Of a stretch of DNA of 64,000 nucleotides, positions 1 to 9,344 are shown in pieces. The notes under the pieces are model-generated. The model was given only the letters and a program-made list of their open reading frames with translations. It made no database searches and was not told where the DNA came from. Position 1 is the first letter of the stretch. Every line of letters begins with the position of its first letter. The stretch comes from Streptomyces gilvus (GTDB lineage Bacteria > Actinomycetota > Actinomycetes > Streptomycetales > Streptomycetaceae): contig NZ_JAKWBE010000007.1 of assembly GCF_022513565.1 (NCBI RefSeq), positions 1 to 64,000 of the forward strand, written 5' to 3'. Both the position numbers and the translations under genes were made by a program.

Positions 1-2
1 CA

Positions 3-49
<47 letters not shown>

Positions 50-75
50 CTCTCTTATCCCCCGAAGCAACCCCG

Positions 76-121
76 ACACAACATATGGGGCCGCTTCCCA
101 AACCCGGCACTACATGTATGC
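76..121 (+). promoter_or_regulatory. Tandem NrdR-like boxes and nrdA promoter
   Basis: Two related AT-rich boxes occur here: ACACAACATATGGGG at 76-90 and GCACTACATGTATGC at 107-121. Aligned base for base they are offset by 31 bp, about three helical turns, which is the classic arrangement of paired NrdR boxes. A plausible promoter overlaps them (TTCCCA at 95-100, TATGCT at 117-122), placing the start site just upstream of the riboswitch. NrdR is the ATP/dATP-sensing repressor of ribonucleotide reductase genes and is known in Streptomyces. The assignment rests on motif similarity and spacing only. Confidence 0.6.
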
Positions 122-122
122 T

Positions 123-240
123 CATCTCGCTGTCGCCGCAGGGGAATCCGGTGCGAATCCGGAACTGTCCCGCAACGGTGTACCCGCGCACACCCGTGCG
201 CGGATCCAGTCCGAGGACCTGCCGACAGCGCACCCGGCCA
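123..240 (+). promoter_or_regulatory. Adenosylcobalamin (B12) riboswitch of nrdAB
   Basis: The conserved cobalamin aptamer core is visible. The GGAATCCGGTGCGAATCCGG segment at 142-161 is followed by AACTGTCCCGCAACGGTG to 180, and the B12-box-like CAGTCCGAGGACCTGCCGAC lies at 208-227. A hairpin GCACCCGG/CCGGGTGC follows at about 230-255. In Streptomyces the class Ia nrdAB(S) operon is switched off by adenosylcobalamin through such a leader, so that the B12-dependent class II enzyme is used instead. The 129 bases between the aptamer and the GTG start presumably hold the expression platform; no clear U-tract terminator is visible. Outer boundaries are approximate. Confidence 0.9.
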
Positions 241-368
241 CACCGGCCCGGGTGCCCTGACGTCCGGGCCTCGCGGAATGGGCCGGTGGACGCGAAGCGC
301 GCCGCGCTCGTGTGCTGCCCCCTGCCCTCCTTCCGCCAGGCCCCGTGCCGAGCGAGGGAGAGCCCCAC

Positions 369-2741
369 GTGACCATCGCGCCAGCCGACCCGGCTTCAGC
401 GACCGAGCCGGTTTCAGCGACCGACCCGGGAGCCGACGGACACGGTGCCGCACTGCTGCGCACCCTGACCGAGCTGACCGCCGACCTGCCCGACGCCGAC
501 CCCGGCCGGGTCGCCGCCGCCGCACTGCGCGGCCGGTCCTCGCGGGGGGCCGTGCCGGATGTCATCGCGGAGCTGCGCGAGCTGGCCACGGAGGCGGCGG
601 CCGGCCTCATCTCCGAGGACCCGGCGTACAGCAGGCTGGCCGCCCGGCTCCTCACCATCGGCATCGCCGCCGAGGCCGCCTCGCAGGGCGTCACGTCCTT
701 CACCGAGTCCGTCGCCGCCGGCCACCGCGAGGGGCTCATCGCCGACCGCACCGCGGAGTTCGTTCGGCTGCACGCCGACCGCCTCGACGCGCTGATCGAC
801 CCCGCGGGCGACGACCGTTTCGGTTACTTCGGCCTGCGCACCCTCCACAGCCGCTACCTCCTGCGGCACCCGATCACCCGCAAGGTCATCGAGACCCCCC
901 AGCACTTCATGCTCCGGGTCGCGTGCGGCCTCGCCGCGGACGACACGGCACGAGCACTCGACGAAGTCGCCTCGCTCTACGGCCTGATGAGCCGCCTCGA
1001 CTACCTGCCCTCCTCCCCCACCCTCTTCAACTCCGGCACCCGGCACCCCCAGATGTCGTCCTGCTACCTCCTCGACTCCCCGAAGGACGAGCTGGACTCG
1101 ATCTACGACCGCTACCACCAGGTCGCCCGCCTCTCCAAGCACGCCGGCGGCATCGGCATCGCCTACTCCCGCGTCCGCGCCCGCGGTTCGCTGATCCGCG
1201 GCACCAACGGCCACTCCAACGGCATCGTCCCGTTCCTGAAGACGCTGGACGCGAGCGTCGCCGCCGTGAACCAGGGCGGCCGGCGCAAGGGCGCGGCGGC
1301 CGTCTACCTGGAGACCTGGCACTCCGACATCGAGGAGTTCCTGGAGCTGCGCGACAACACCGGTGAGGACGCCCGCCGTACGCACAACCTGAACCTCGCG
1401 CACTGGATCCCGGACGAGTTCATGCGCCGGGTCGACGCCGACGGGCGGTGGTCGCTGTTCTCCCCGGCGGACGTGCCGGAGCTCGTCGACCTGTGGGGCG
1501 AGGAGTTCGACGCCGCGTACCGGAAGGCGGAGGCGGCGGGGCTCGCCCGCAGGACGCTCCCGGCCCGCGAGCTGTACGGCCGGATGATGCGCACCCTCGC
1601 GCAGACCGGCAACGGCTGGATGACCTTCAAGGACGCCGCCAACCGCACCGCCAACCAGACGGCGACCCCCGGTCATGTCGTCCACTCCTCCAACCTCTGC
1701 ACGGAGATCCTGGAGGTCACCGACGACGGCGAGACGGCGGTGTGCAACCTCGGCTCGGTCAACCTGGGTGCCTTCGTGGACGGCAACGGCCTCGACTGGG
1801 AGCGGCTCGACGAGACCGTCCGCACCGCCGTCACCTTCCTGGACCGGGTCGTCGACATCAACTTCTACCCGACCGAGCAGGCCGGCCGCTCCAACGCCAA
1901 GTGGCGTCCGGTGGGCTTGGGCGCGATGGGCCTGCAGGACGTCTTCTTCAAGCTGCGACTGCCCTTCGACTCACCCGAGGCCAAGGCGCTGTCCACCCGG
2001 ATCGCCGAGCGCGTCATGCTGGCCGCGTACGAGGCCTCCGCGGACCTCGCCGAGCGCAGCGGTCCGCTGCCCGCCTGGGAGAAGACCCGTACCGCCCGGG
2101 GCGTGCTGCACCCCGACCACTACGACGTCGACCTCGCCTGGCCGGAGCGCTGGGCCGCGCTGCGCGCGCGGATCGCGACGACCGGCCTGCGCAACAGCCT
2201 CCTCCTCGCCATCGCGCCGACCGCGACGATCGCCTCCATCGCCGGTGTGTACGAGTGCGTGGAGCCGCAGGTCTCCAACCTGTTCAAGCGCGAGACGCTG
2301 TCCGGCGAGTTCCTCCAGGTCAACTCCTACCTGGTACGGGACCTGAAGGACCTCGGCGTCTGGGACGCCCGCACCCGGGAGGCGCTGCGCGAGGCGGGCG
2401 GCTCGGTGCAGGACTTCGCGTGGATCCCCGAGGAGCTACGGCGTCTGTACCGCACGGCGTGGGAGATCCCGCAGCGCGGCCTGATCGACATGGCGGCGGC
2501 CCGTACGCCGTACCTGGACCAGTCCCAGTCCCTGAACCTCTTTCTGGAGACGCCGACCATCGGCAAGCTCTCCTCGATGTACGCGTACGCCTGGAAGCAG
2601 GGTCTGAAGACGACGTACTACCTCCGCTCCCGCCCGGCGACCCGCATCGCCCGCGCCGCACGGGCGGCCGTGCCCGTGCAGACGGCGGACGCCGTCGCCT
2701 GCTCCCTGGAAAACCCCGAGTCCTGCGAGGCCTGTCAGTGA
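369..2741 (+). CDS. nrdA: Class Ia ribonucleoside-diphosphate reductase, alpha subunit
   Basis: This is the large catalytic subunit of the aerobic ribonucleotide reductase, which reduces NDPs to dNDPs with NrdB. The GTG at 369 is chosen because GGGAGAG lies 5 bases upstream; the frame stays open to a GTG at 312, but that has no such site. The product is 790 aa. The catalytic N-x-C-x-E motif is at about 442-446 with the thiyl cysteine C444. The redox pair is C232 (SSCYLLD) and C459 (AVCNLGSVNL), and a C-terminal CEAC relay ends the protein. No clear N-terminal ATP-cone is seen. The stop overlaps the nrdB start (TGATG), so the pair is one operon. Expression should be controlled by the upstream riboswitch and NrdR-like boxes. 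Confidence 0.95.
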   Translation: MTIAPADPASATEPVSATDPGADGHGAALLRTLTELTADLPDADPGRVAAAALRGRSSRGAVPDVIAELRELATEAAAGLISEDPAYSRLAARLLTIGIAAEAASQGVTSFTESVAAGHREGLIADRTAEFVRLHADRLDALIDPAGDDRFGYFGLRTLHSRYLLRHPITRKVIETPQHFMLRVACGLAADDTARALDEVASLYGLMSRLDYLPSSPTLFNSGTRHPQMSSCYLLDSPKDELDSIYDRYHQVARLSKHAGGIGIAYSRVRARGSLIRGTNGHSNGIVPFLKTLDASVAAVNQGGRRKGAAAVYLETWHSDIEEFLELRDNTGEDARRTHNLNLAHWIPDEFMRRVDADGRWSLFSPADVPELVDLWGEEFDAAYRKAEAAGLARRTLPARELYGRMMRTLAQTGNGWMTFKDAANRTANQTATPGHVVHSSNLCTEILEVTDDGETAVCNLGSVNLGAFVDGNGLDWERLDETVRTAVTFLDRVVDINFYPTEQAGRSNAKWRPVGLGAMGLQDVFFKLRLPFDSPEAKALSTRIAERVMLAAYEASADLAERSGPLPAWEKTRTARGVLHPDHYDVDLAWPERWAALRARIATTGLRNSLLLAIAPTATIASIAGVYECVEPQVSNLFKRETLSGEFLQVNSYLVRDLKDLGVWDARTREALREAGGSVQDFAWIPEELRRLYRTAWEIPQRGLIDMAAARTPYLDQSQSLNLFLETPTIGKLSSMYAYAWKQGLKTTYYLRSRPATRIARAARAAVPVQTADAVACSLENPESCEACQ

Positions 2742-3751
2742 TGCCCAGCAACCAGAACCTGCTCGACCCCGGTTTCGAGCTCACCCTGCGCCCCATGCGC
2801 TACCCCGACTTCTACGAGCGCTACCGGGACGCCATCAAGAACACCTGGACCGTGGAGGAGGTCGACCTCCACTCGGACGTGGCCGACCTGGCGAAGCTGT
2901 CCCCGATGGAGCAGCACCTGATCGGTAGGCTCGTCGCCTTCTTCGCGACGGGCGACTCGATCGTGGCGAACAACCTGGTGCTCACCCTCTACAAGCACAT
3001 CAACTCCCCGGAGGCGCGGCTGTACTTGTCGCGCCAGCTCTTCGAGGAGGCCGTCCACGTCCAGTTCTACCTGACGCTGCTGGACACCTATCTCCCCGAT
3101 CCGCAGGACCGGGCGGCCGCCTTCGCCGCCGTCGAGAACATCCCCTCCATCCGCGAGAAGGCGGAGTTCTGCTTCCGGTGGATGGACTCGGTGGAGAACC
3201 TGGACCGGCTGGAGTCCCGGGCCGACCGCCGCCGGTTCCTGCTCAACCTGATCTGCTTCGCCGCGTGCATCGAGGGCCTGTTCTTCTACGGCGCCTTCGC
3301 GTACGTGTACTGGTTCCGCAGCCGGGGTCTGCTGCACGGTCTCGCCACCGGCACCAACTGGGTGTTCCGCGACGAGACGATGCACATGTCCTTCGCGTTC
3401 GACGTGGTCGACACCGTGCGCAAGGAGGAGCCGGACCTCTTCGACGACCGGCTTCGGGAGCAGGTCACGGACATGCTGAGGGAAGCCGTGGAGGCGGAGC
3501 TGCAGTTCGCCCGCGACCTGTGCGGCGAGGGGCTGCCGGGGATGAACACCGAGTCGATGCGGCAGTACCTGGAGTGCGTCGCCGACCAGCGCCTCACCCG
3601 CCTCGGCTTCGCACCCGTGTACGGCTCCGAGAACCCGTTCTCCTTCATGGAGTTGCAGGGCGTCCAGGAACTGACCAACTTCTTCGAACGCCGCCCCTCG
3701 GCCTACCAGGTGGCGGTGGAGGGCACGGTCGCCCTGGACGAGGACTTCTGA
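2741..3751 (+). CDS. nrdB: Class Ia ribonucleoside-diphosphate reductase, beta subunit
   Basis: This 336-aa protein is the radical-generating small subunit that partners NrdA in the cytosol. The ferritin-like diiron motif E-x-x-H is at E103-H106, and Y110 is positioned like the radical tyrosine, seven residues after the glutamate ligand. A hydrophobic helix near 178-195 (ACIEGLFFYGAF) and a later DETMH ligand motif complete the family pattern. The start ATG overlaps the nrdA stop by one base, indicating translational coupling. In other Streptomyces a third gene, nrdS (AraC-like), follows nrdB; here an unrelated nucleotidyltransferase-like gene comes next. Confidence 0.95.
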   Translation: MPSNQNLLDPGFELTLRPMRYPDFYERYRDAIKNTWTVEEVDLHSDVADLAKLSPMEQHLIGRLVAFFATGDSIVANNLVLTLYKHINSPEARLYLSRQLFEEAVHVQFYLTLLDTYLPDPQDRAAAFAAVENIPSIREKAEFCFRWMDSVENLDRLESRADRRRFLLNLICFAACIEGLFFYGAFAYVYWFRSRGLLHGLATGTNWVFRDETMHMSFAFDVVDTVRKEEPDLFDDRLREQVTDMLREAVEAELQFARDLCGEGLPGMNTESMRQYLECVADQRLTRLGFAPVYGSENPFSFMELQGVQELTNFFERRPSAYQVAVEGTVALDEDF

Positions 3752-3778
3752 CGGACCCGGCTGTGGTAATCCAGGAGG

Positions 3779-4372
3779 ATGATCGGCCGCCTCCCTCTCG
3801 ATGAGCAACTCGACGCCCTGCGCGCGGTGTTGTCCCGCAACGACGTGCTGACGCAGGTGCTGGCGCGGACCGCGACGCTCGGCCTGCCCGGCTGGTACCT
3901 GACGGCCGGGTGTCTGTTCCAGACCGTGTGGAACGTCGTCACGGACCGGCCGCCGGGCCAGGGCATCAAGGACTACGACGTCTTCTACTTCGACGACCGT
4001 GATCTGTCCTGGGAGGCCGAGGACGCCGTGATCAAGGCCGGCCGGGAGGTCTTCGCCGGCCTCCCGGCCGAGGTCGAGATCCGCAACGAGGCGCGGGTGC
4101 ACCTCTGGTACGAGACGAAGTTCGGGGTGCCGTGTCCGCCGTACGCCTCCAGTGAGGCGGCGATCGACTCCTTCGCGGCCACGACGTGCTGTCTGGGGGT
4201 GCGGCTGGAGGGCGACGGGCGGTGGCGGGTGTATGCGCCGCACGGGTTGAGCGACGTGTTCAATCTCGTCGTACGGCCCAATCCGGTGCTCGCCCCGCGG
4301 GCCGTCTACGAGGCCAAGTCGGCCCGGTGGCACGCGCGGTGGCCGGAGCTGACCGTGTTGGACTGGCCATAG
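3779..4372 (+). CDS. Nucleotidyltransferase-like protein (COG3575/PF06042 type)
   Basis: This 197-aa protein resembles the uncharacterised nucleotidyltransferase-fold family PF06042. The N-terminal half has the GWYLTAGCLFQTVWN helix and an acidic IKDYDVFYFDD motif that would supply metal-binding aspartates; EAEVEIRN and AVHLWY-like segments follow. The biological substrate is unknown. The start is odd. An in-frame TAA at 3767-3769 forces the start to ATG 3779, which directly abuts an AGGAGG at 3773-3778 with no spacer. It lies 27 bp after nrdB and may be co-transcribed, but a link to nucleotide metabolism is only inference. Confidence 0.8.
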   Translation: MIGRLPLDEQLDALRAVLSRNDVLTQVLARTATLGLPGWYLTAGCLFQTVWNVVTDRPPGQGIKDYDVFYFDDRDLSWEAEDAVIKAGREVFAGLPAEVEIRNEARVHLWYETKFGVPCPPYASSEAAIDSFAATTCCLGVRLEGDGRWRVYAPHGLSDVFNLVVRPNPVLAPRAVYEAKSARWHARWPELTVLDWP

Positions 4373-4643
4373 GGGCTCCATCCGTCGTCCATGGAGTTCC
4401 TATGGAGCGGCAAAGTTCTTCCGGCGCATCTGTTCCGGCGCCCCGCGCCCCGGCTACCTTCCTGCCGTCCTGTCATGTCACCCACAACAGAACCACCAGC
4501 GCAGCACAACGGCGTCACAGGACGCTCCCTGTTAAACCAATGTGTCATGCCCATGACGGAATCGCGCACCGCCGCCGCTACGCGCGTCACAGGCCTGCCA
4601 CCAGCGTCGAGAACCCCACTCCAACGACGGAGGCAGTACCCCC
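4373..4643. other. Intergenic region before the S53 protease
   Basis: This 271-bp gap contains two ATGGAG motifs with partial dyad symmetry near 4375-4407 (GCTCCAT and ATGGAGC), a less GC-rich stretch near 4480-4560, and the GGAGG SD at 4629. It is probably a promoter. No small gene is convincing. Confidence 0.4.
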
Positions 4644-6707
4644 ATGCGTGAGAAGTCCCGACGGAGTCTGCGAAGACTCCTGACCGCAGCCCTCCCCGCC
4701 CTCGCCCTCGGCGTCGCCGGACTCGTCGCCGCACCGGCGACCCAGGCCCAGGTCCAGACCCAGGCCACGGCGACCTCCTCCCACTCCCACGTCACCCAGA
4801 ACGCCCAGGCCCTCACCTCCCCGGCCAGGCAGACCTTCCACTCCACCGGCAAGGCGGGCCAGAAGGTGCCGACCCAGCACCTGTGCGGCACGCCGACCCC
4901 CGGCCACGCGGCCTGTTTCGCCCAGCGCCGGACCGACATCAAGCAGCGGCTCGCCTCCGCGGTGGCCGCCGCCGCACCCTCCGGCCTCAGCCCGGCCAAC
5001 CTGCACAGCGCCTACAACCTGCCCTCGACGGGCGGCTCGGGCCTGACGGTCGCCGTGGTCGACGCCTTCAACGACCCCAACGCGGCCTCCGACCTGGCCA
5101 CTTACCGCTCGACCTACGGCCTGTCGGCGTGCACGGTGGCCAACGGCTGCTTCAAGCAGGTCAGTCAGACCGGTTCGACGACCTCGCTGCCGACCAACGA
5201 CAGCGGGTGGGCCGGTGAAGAGGCCCTCGACATCGACATGGTCAGCGCCGTCTGCCCGAACTGCAACATCATCCTGGTCGAGGCCAACTCCGCCACCGAC
5301 GCCGACCTCGGCGCCGCCGAGAACGAGGCCGTCGCGCTCGGCGCGAAGTTCGTCTCCAACAGCTGGGGCGGCAGCGAGTCCTCGTCGCAGACCAGCGAGG
5401 ACACCTCGTACTTCAAGCACCCGGGTGTCGCCATCACCGTCTCCGCCGGCGACTCCGCCTACGGCGCCGAGTACCCGGCGACCTCCCAGTACGTGACGGC
5501 AGTCGGCGGCACCGCCCTGTCCACCTCGTCCAACTCCCGCGGCTGGACCGAGTCCGTGTGGAAGACCAGCTCCACCGAGGGCACCGGCTCCGGCTGCTCG
5601 GCGTACGACCCCAAGCCGAGCTGGCAGACCGACACCGGCTGCTCCAAGCGCATGGAGGCCGACGTCTCCGCGGTCGCCGACCCGGCCACCGGTGTGGCCG
5701 TGTACGACACCTACGGCGGTTCCGGCTGGGCCGTCTACGGCGGCACCAGCGCCTCGTCCCCGATCATCGCCGGCGTCTACGCCCTGGCCGGCACCCCGGG
5801 CTCCAGCGACTACCCGGCGAAGTACCCCTACAGCCACACCAGCAACCTGTACGACGTGACCAGCGGCAACAACGGCTCCTGCTCCACGGCGTACTTCTGC
5901 ACCGCCGAGACCGGCTACGACGGCCCGACCGGCTGGGGTACCCCCAACGGCACCACGGCCTTCACCGCCGGCACCACCTCCGGCAACACGGTGACCGTCA
6001 CCAACCCGGGCAGCCAGTCGACGACGACCGGAAGCTCGGTCAGCCTGCAGATCAACGCGAGCGACAGCGCGGGTGCCACGCTGACCTACAGCGCCGGCGG
6101 CCTGCCGACCGGGCTGTCCATCAGCAGCTCGACCGGTCTGATCGCCGGTACGGCGTCCACCGCGGGCACCTACCAGGTCACCGTCACCGCGAAGGACTCC
6201 ACCGGCGCCTCCGGCTCGGCCTCCTTCTCCTGGACGGTCGGCTCCAGCGGCGGCACCTGCACCTCGACGCAGCTGCTGGGCAACCCCGGCTTCGAGTCGG
6301 GCAACACCACCTGGACCGCCTCCAGCGGGGTCATCACCAACTCCAGCAGCGAGAGCGCCCACGGCGGCTCGTACTACGCCTGGCTGGACGGGTACGGCTC
6401 CAGCCACACCGACACCCTGTCCCAGTCGGTGACCGTCCCGAGCGGCTGCAAGGCCACCTTCACCTTCTACCTGCACATCGACACCGCGGAGACCGGCAGC
6501 ACGGCGTACGACAAGCTGACGGTCAGCGCGGGTTCGACCACCCTGGCGACGTACTCGAACGTCAACGCCGCCTCGGGCTACGTGCAGAAGTCCTTCGACC
6601 TGAGCTCCTACGCGGGTTCGACCGTCACCCTGAAGTTCAGCGGTGTCGAGGACTCCTCACTCCAGACCAGCTTCGTCGTCGACGACACCGCCGTCACCAC
6701 GAGCTGA
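4644..6707 (+). CDS. Secreted S53-family (sedolisin-like) serine-carboxyl protease
   Basis: This 687-aa exported protein has an Arg-rich signal peptide (cleavage near APATQA, about residue 35), a prodomain to about residue 115, and a catalytic domain to about 450. The sedolisin triad is visible: E192 and D196 in the EEALDID segment, oxyanion D270 in SAGDS, and nucleophile S369 in GGTSASSP. An Ig-like putative domain (about 455-540) follows, then a C-terminal jelly-roll-like domain beginning [15 protein letters not shown], typical of secreted hydrolases that bind polymers. GGAGG at 4629-4633 supports the ATG. It probably degrades extracellular protein. Cleavage specificity and the role of the two extra domains cannot be read from sequence. 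Confidence 0.9.
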   Translation: MREKSRRSLRRLLTAALPALALGVAGLVAAPATQAQVQTQATATSSHSHVTQNAQALTSPARQTFHSTGKAGQKVPTQHLCGTPTPGHAACFAQRRTDIKQRLASAVAAAAPSGLSPANLHSAYNLPSTGGSGLTVAVVDAFNDPNAASDLATYRSTYGLSACTVANGCFKQVSQTGSTTSLPTNDSGWAGEEALDIDMVSAVCPNCNIILVEANSATDADLGAAENEAVALGAKFVSNSWGGSESSSQTSEDTSYFKHPGVAITVSAGDSAYGAEYPATSQYVTAVGGTALSTSSNSRGWTESVWKTSSTEGTGSGCSAYDPKPSWQTDTGCSKRMEADVSAVADPATGVAVYDTYGGSGWAVYGGTSASSPIIAGVYALAGTPGSSDYPAKYPYSHTSNLYDVTSGNNGSCSTAYFCTAETGYDGPTGWGTPNGTTAFTAGTTSGNTVTVTNPGSQSTTTGSSVSLQINASDSAGATLTYSAGGLPTGLSISSSTGLIAGTASTAGTYQVTVTAKDSTGASGSASFSWTVGSSGGTCTSTQLLGNPGFESGNTTWTASSGVITNSSSESAHGGSYYAWLDGYGSSHTDTLSQSVTVPSGCKATFTFYLHIDTAETGSTAYDKLTVSAGSTTLATYSNVNAASGYVQKSFDLSSYAGSTVTLKFSGVEDSSLQTSFVVDDTAVTTS

Positions 6708-6816
6708 GCACCGCGTGATCCGGGCCCCGGTCGCCGCCTTCGCGGCCGGGGCTCCGGCATGCGCGGGCGTGGATCCGAACATGTGGGTGACACGTCAAAG
6801 AGGAGAGGAGGCCCCC

Positions 6817-7353
6817 ATGCGTCGATCGATCCCCCACACGACCCTCGCCGTCACCGCGCTCGCCCTCGTCCTCGCCGGGTGCGGCGGCCAGACCGACAGC
6901 GGCAAGGGCGGCGGAAGCAACAGCGTGTCGTCCTCTCCCACGCCCACGCCCACGCCCACGACCACGACCTCGCCGTCTCCGACCCCCGCGACCTCATCCC
7001 CGCCGACCCCCACGACCTCGCCCACCCCGAGTTCCACGGGCTGTGCGCCCGCAGCCACGCTCGACGCCCGCGACAGCGGCCGTACCGTCTGCCTGGCGGT
7101 CGGCGACACGCTCCGGATCAGTCTGGACGGGACGTCCAAGCGGCCCTGGAAACCGGTCACCGCCAAGGGCTCCGCCCTGCAGGCCACCAACAGCGGCTTC
7201 GTGCTGCAGCCCGGCGACGCGAGCGCCGCCTTCAAGGCCGTGGCGGACGGCAGGACCCGGCTGGAGTCCACGCGGCCGTTGTGCGCCGCCCAGACGGGCC
7301 GGGTCTCGTGCCTGGGGATTCAGGAGTGGTGGGTCACCGTGGTGGTGAGGTAG
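6817..7353 (+). CDS. Secreted lipoprotein with Pro/Thr/Ser linker
   Basis: This 178-aa lipoprotein has a signal sequence ending in LVLAGC, with the lipidated cysteine at residue 22. A Gly/Ser stretch and a Pro-Thr-Ser linker (about 37-75) follow, then a compact domain of about 100 residues with three cysteines, starting GCAPAATLDARDSGRTVCLAVGD. The purine-rich SD AGGAGAGGAGG at 6801-6811 selects ATG 6817. The C-terminal domain recalls inhibitor-like or beta-rich cell-wall domains, but I do not recognise a named family. It follows the S53 protease on the same strand by 110 bp. Its last 34 bases overlap the opposing small membrane gene. Confidence 0.8.
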   Translation: MRRSIPHTTLAVTALALVLAGCGGQTDSGKGGGSNSVSSSPTPTPTPTTTTSPSPTPATSSPPTPTTSPTPSSTGCAPAATLDARDSGRTVCLAVGDTLRISLDGTSKRPWKPVTAKGSALQATNSGFVLQPGDASAAFKAVADGRTRLESTRPLCAAQTGRVSCLGIQEWWVTVVVR

Positions 7354-7553
7354 CGCCGTCCGAGGGCCGGGCGCTCCCTCGCGCCGAGGCCCTCGGCCTC
7401 CCGGCGGGCACGTTCGGCCTCGCGGATCTGGCGGTCCACACGACGGTCGTGCGCGACGCCGATCACGGACGGGAGAACGATCAGGGCGAGGAGTCCGAGT
7501 ACGAACAGCATTCCGATCAGTCCTTCGATGTGTGCCGTATCCATGGACACCAC
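7320..7553 (-). CDS. Small membrane protein, unknown
   Basis: The predicted product of 74-77 aa has one transmembrane helix (about residues 12-32, GLIGMLFVLGLLALIVLPSVIGV) followed by a charged cytosolic tail rich in Arg and Glu. The start is ambiguous: GTG GTG TCC ATG at the 5' end, with AAGGAG 14 bases before the first GTG. It overlaps the convergent lipoprotein stop by 34 bp, which is unusual but tolerable for tail-to-tail genes. No function can be assigned. Shape and codon use suggest a real but minor gene. Confidence 0.55.
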   Translation of the reverse strand: MVSMDTAHIEGLIGMLFVLGLLALIVLPSVIGVAHDRRVDRQIREAERARREAEGLGARERPALGRRYLTTTVTHHS

Positions 7554-7637
7554 TGTCGCGCCGTTGACTCCTTACAAACAGTGGCAGGACTGCCGTAGAG
7601 CCTCGAAAAACTGCCAACCCTGGGGCACACTGGAGAC

Positions 7638-8603
7638 ATGCTCCAGAACGTGGCCGCCGTCGTGCTGGACGGTGTGAACCCCTTCGAACTCGCCGTCGTC
7701 TGCGAGGTGTTCGGCATCGACCGCAGCGACGACGGACTGCCCGTGTACGACTTCGCGGTCGCCTCCGCCGAGGGGCCGGTGCTGAGCACCCGCGCGGGCT
7801 TCTCCATGCAGGTCGAGCACGGTCTGGAGCGGCTGGAGGAGGCCGACCTGATCGCCGTCCCGGCCGGCGCCTCCTACGGCAGCAGGGGCTTCCCGCCCGA
7901 GATGCTCGAGGCGCTGCGCCGCGGGGTCGACCGGGGCGCGCGGGTGCTCAGCGTCTGTTCCGGCGTCTTCGTGCTCGCCGCCGCCGGGCTGCTGGACGGC
8001 CGGCGCTGCGCCGTGCACTGGCACGACGCCGAGCAGCTGGCGCGCTCCTTCCCGCGGCTGACAGTGGAGCCCGACGTCCTGTACGTCGACGAGGACCCGG
8101 TGATCACCTCCGCGGGGACCGCCGCCGGCATCGACGCCTGTCTGCACATCGTGCGCAAGGAGCAGGGCCCGGAGGTCGCCAACAAGATCGCCCGGCGCAT
8201 GGTGGTGCCGCCGCACCGGGACGGCGGGCAGGCGCAGTACATCGAGCGGCCGCTGCCGAGGAGCTCGTGCGACACCGTCGGCGAGGTGCTGGCGTGGATG
8301 GAGCGGCATCTCGACGAGGAGGTCACCGTCGAGCAGCTGGCCGAGCGCGCGCACATGTCACCGCGCACCTTCGCCCGCCGCTTCCAGCAGGAGACCGGGA
8401 CGACCCCCTACCGCTGGATCCTGCGCCAGCGGGTGCTGCTGGCGCAGCGGTTGCTGGAGGCGACGGACGAGACGGTGGACGCGATCGCCGGGCGGGCCGG
8501 GTTCGGCAACGCGGCCGCGCTGCGGCACCAGTTCACCCAGGCTGTCGGCACCACGCCGAACGCCTACCGGCGCACGTTCAGGGGGCCCGAGGCGGCCGCC
8601 TGA
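7638..8603 (+). CDS. GlxA-family AraC/XylS transcription regulator
   Basis: This 321-aa regulator has an N-terminal DJ-1/PfpI-like domain (about 1-185) with the nucleophile-elbow segment LSVCSGVFVLAAAG, and a C-terminal AraC-type double HTH (about 215-315). The second helix pair matches the family signature (DAIAGRAGFGNAAALRHQFTQAVGTTPNAYR). CTGGAGA lies just upstream of ATG 7638. Such regulators usually sense small metabolites through the amidotransferase-like domain. In other Streptomyces an AraC-like gene (nrdS) closes the nrdAB operon; this could be a displaced counterpart, which is inference. It is convergent with def. Confidence 0.88.
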   Translation: MLQNVAAVVLDGVNPFELAVVCEVFGIDRSDDGLPVYDFAVASAEGPVLSTRAGFSMQVEHGLERLEEADLIAVPAGASYGSRGFPPEMLEALRRGVDRGARVLSVCSGVFVLAAAGLLDGRRCAVHWHDAEQLARSFPRLTVEPDVLYVDEDPVITSAGTAAGIDACLHIVRKEQGPEVANKIARRMVVPPHRDGGQAQYIERPLPRSSCDTVGEVLAWMERHLDEEVTVEQLAERAHMSPRTFARRFQQETGTTPYRWILRQRVLLAQRLLEATDETVDAIAGRAGFGNAAALRHQFTQAVGTTPNAYRRTFRGPEAAA

Positions 8604-8618
8604 ACGCCGTCGGCCGGC

Positions 8619-9269
8619 TCAGTCGTTGGCGACCACGGGGTAGCGGGGTTCGTTCTCGGCCATCTGCCGCAGCGCTTCCTTGCGCTCGCGCTTGGAGAGC
8701 CGGTCGATGTAGAGGTAGCCGTACAGGTGGTCGGTCTCGTGCTGCAGGCAGCGGGCGAAGTAGCCGGTGCCGCGGACCTTGATGGGATGGCCCTTCTCGT
8801 CCTGGCCGGTCACCTCGGCGTAGTCGGGGCGGGCGAGCGGCGCGTACGCGGTGGGCACGGACAGGCAGCCCTCGTTGCTGTCGTCCAGCCGGCGCTGGTC
8901 GGCGGGGAGGTCGACCAGCTTGGGGTTGCAGACCACGCCGACGTGCCGGACGCCCTCGTCGTCCCCGCAGTCGTAGACGAAGACCTTGAGGTCGACGCCG
9001 ATCTGGTTGGCGGCCAGGCCCACGCCCTCGGCGGTGCGCTGGCTGGCGAACATGTCCGCGACCAGCTGCTCCAGCTCGGGGCCGAAGTCGGTGACGTCCT
9101 TGCACTCCTTGTGCAGCACGGGGTTCCCGACGACCGTGATCGGCCGCGAGGTGCCGCGCTCGCGCCAGGCGGCCTCGCGCTCCTCGGCGTCCCCGGTGTC
9201 GATGACGAAGCCCTCGTCGTCCACGGGAAGCACGCCCGCGTGCTGCTGATCGGTGTCCTGCTGCGCCAT
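8619..9269 (-). CDS. def: Peptide deformylase
   Basis: It removes the N-formyl group from nascent peptides using a Fe/Zn hydrolase site. The 216-aa product has all three family motifs: [17 protein letters not shown] with the metal-ligand cysteine, and QHETDHL with the two histidine ligands and catalytic glutamate. An N-terminal extension of about 40 acidic residues precedes the core, as in several actinobacterial forms. ATG 9269 is preferred, with AGGAAGG 12 bases upstream; the frame continues 19 codons further. The tail-to-tail distance to the AraC gene is 15 bp. Confidence 0.93.
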   Translation of the reverse strand: MAQQDTDQQHAGVLPVDDEGFVIDTGDAEEREAAWRERGTSRPITVVGNPVLHKECKDVTDFGPELEQLVADMFASQRTAEGVGLAANQIGVDLKVFVYDCGDDEGVRHVGVVCNPKLVDLPADQRRLDDSNEGCLSVPTAYAPLARPDYAEVTGQDEKGHPIKVRGTGYFARCLQHETDHLYGYLYIDRLSKRERKEALRQMAENEPRYPVVAND

Positions 9270-9344
9270 GACCGACGTATGCCTTCCTGCAACCATGCCA
9301 GTTCCGGGAGTACAGCCTAAGGGCACTTCGGCAGGGAGGTCCGG

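Noticed and set aside
414..1685. Minus-strand open frame opposite nrdA.
   Set aside because: Antisense shadow of nrdA with no SD and no recognisable protein features.
1448..2740. N-terminal extension of the nrdB frame through nrdA.
   Set aside because: The NrdA protein in the other frame has all catalytic motifs; nrdB starts at ATG 2741 with the family N-terminus.
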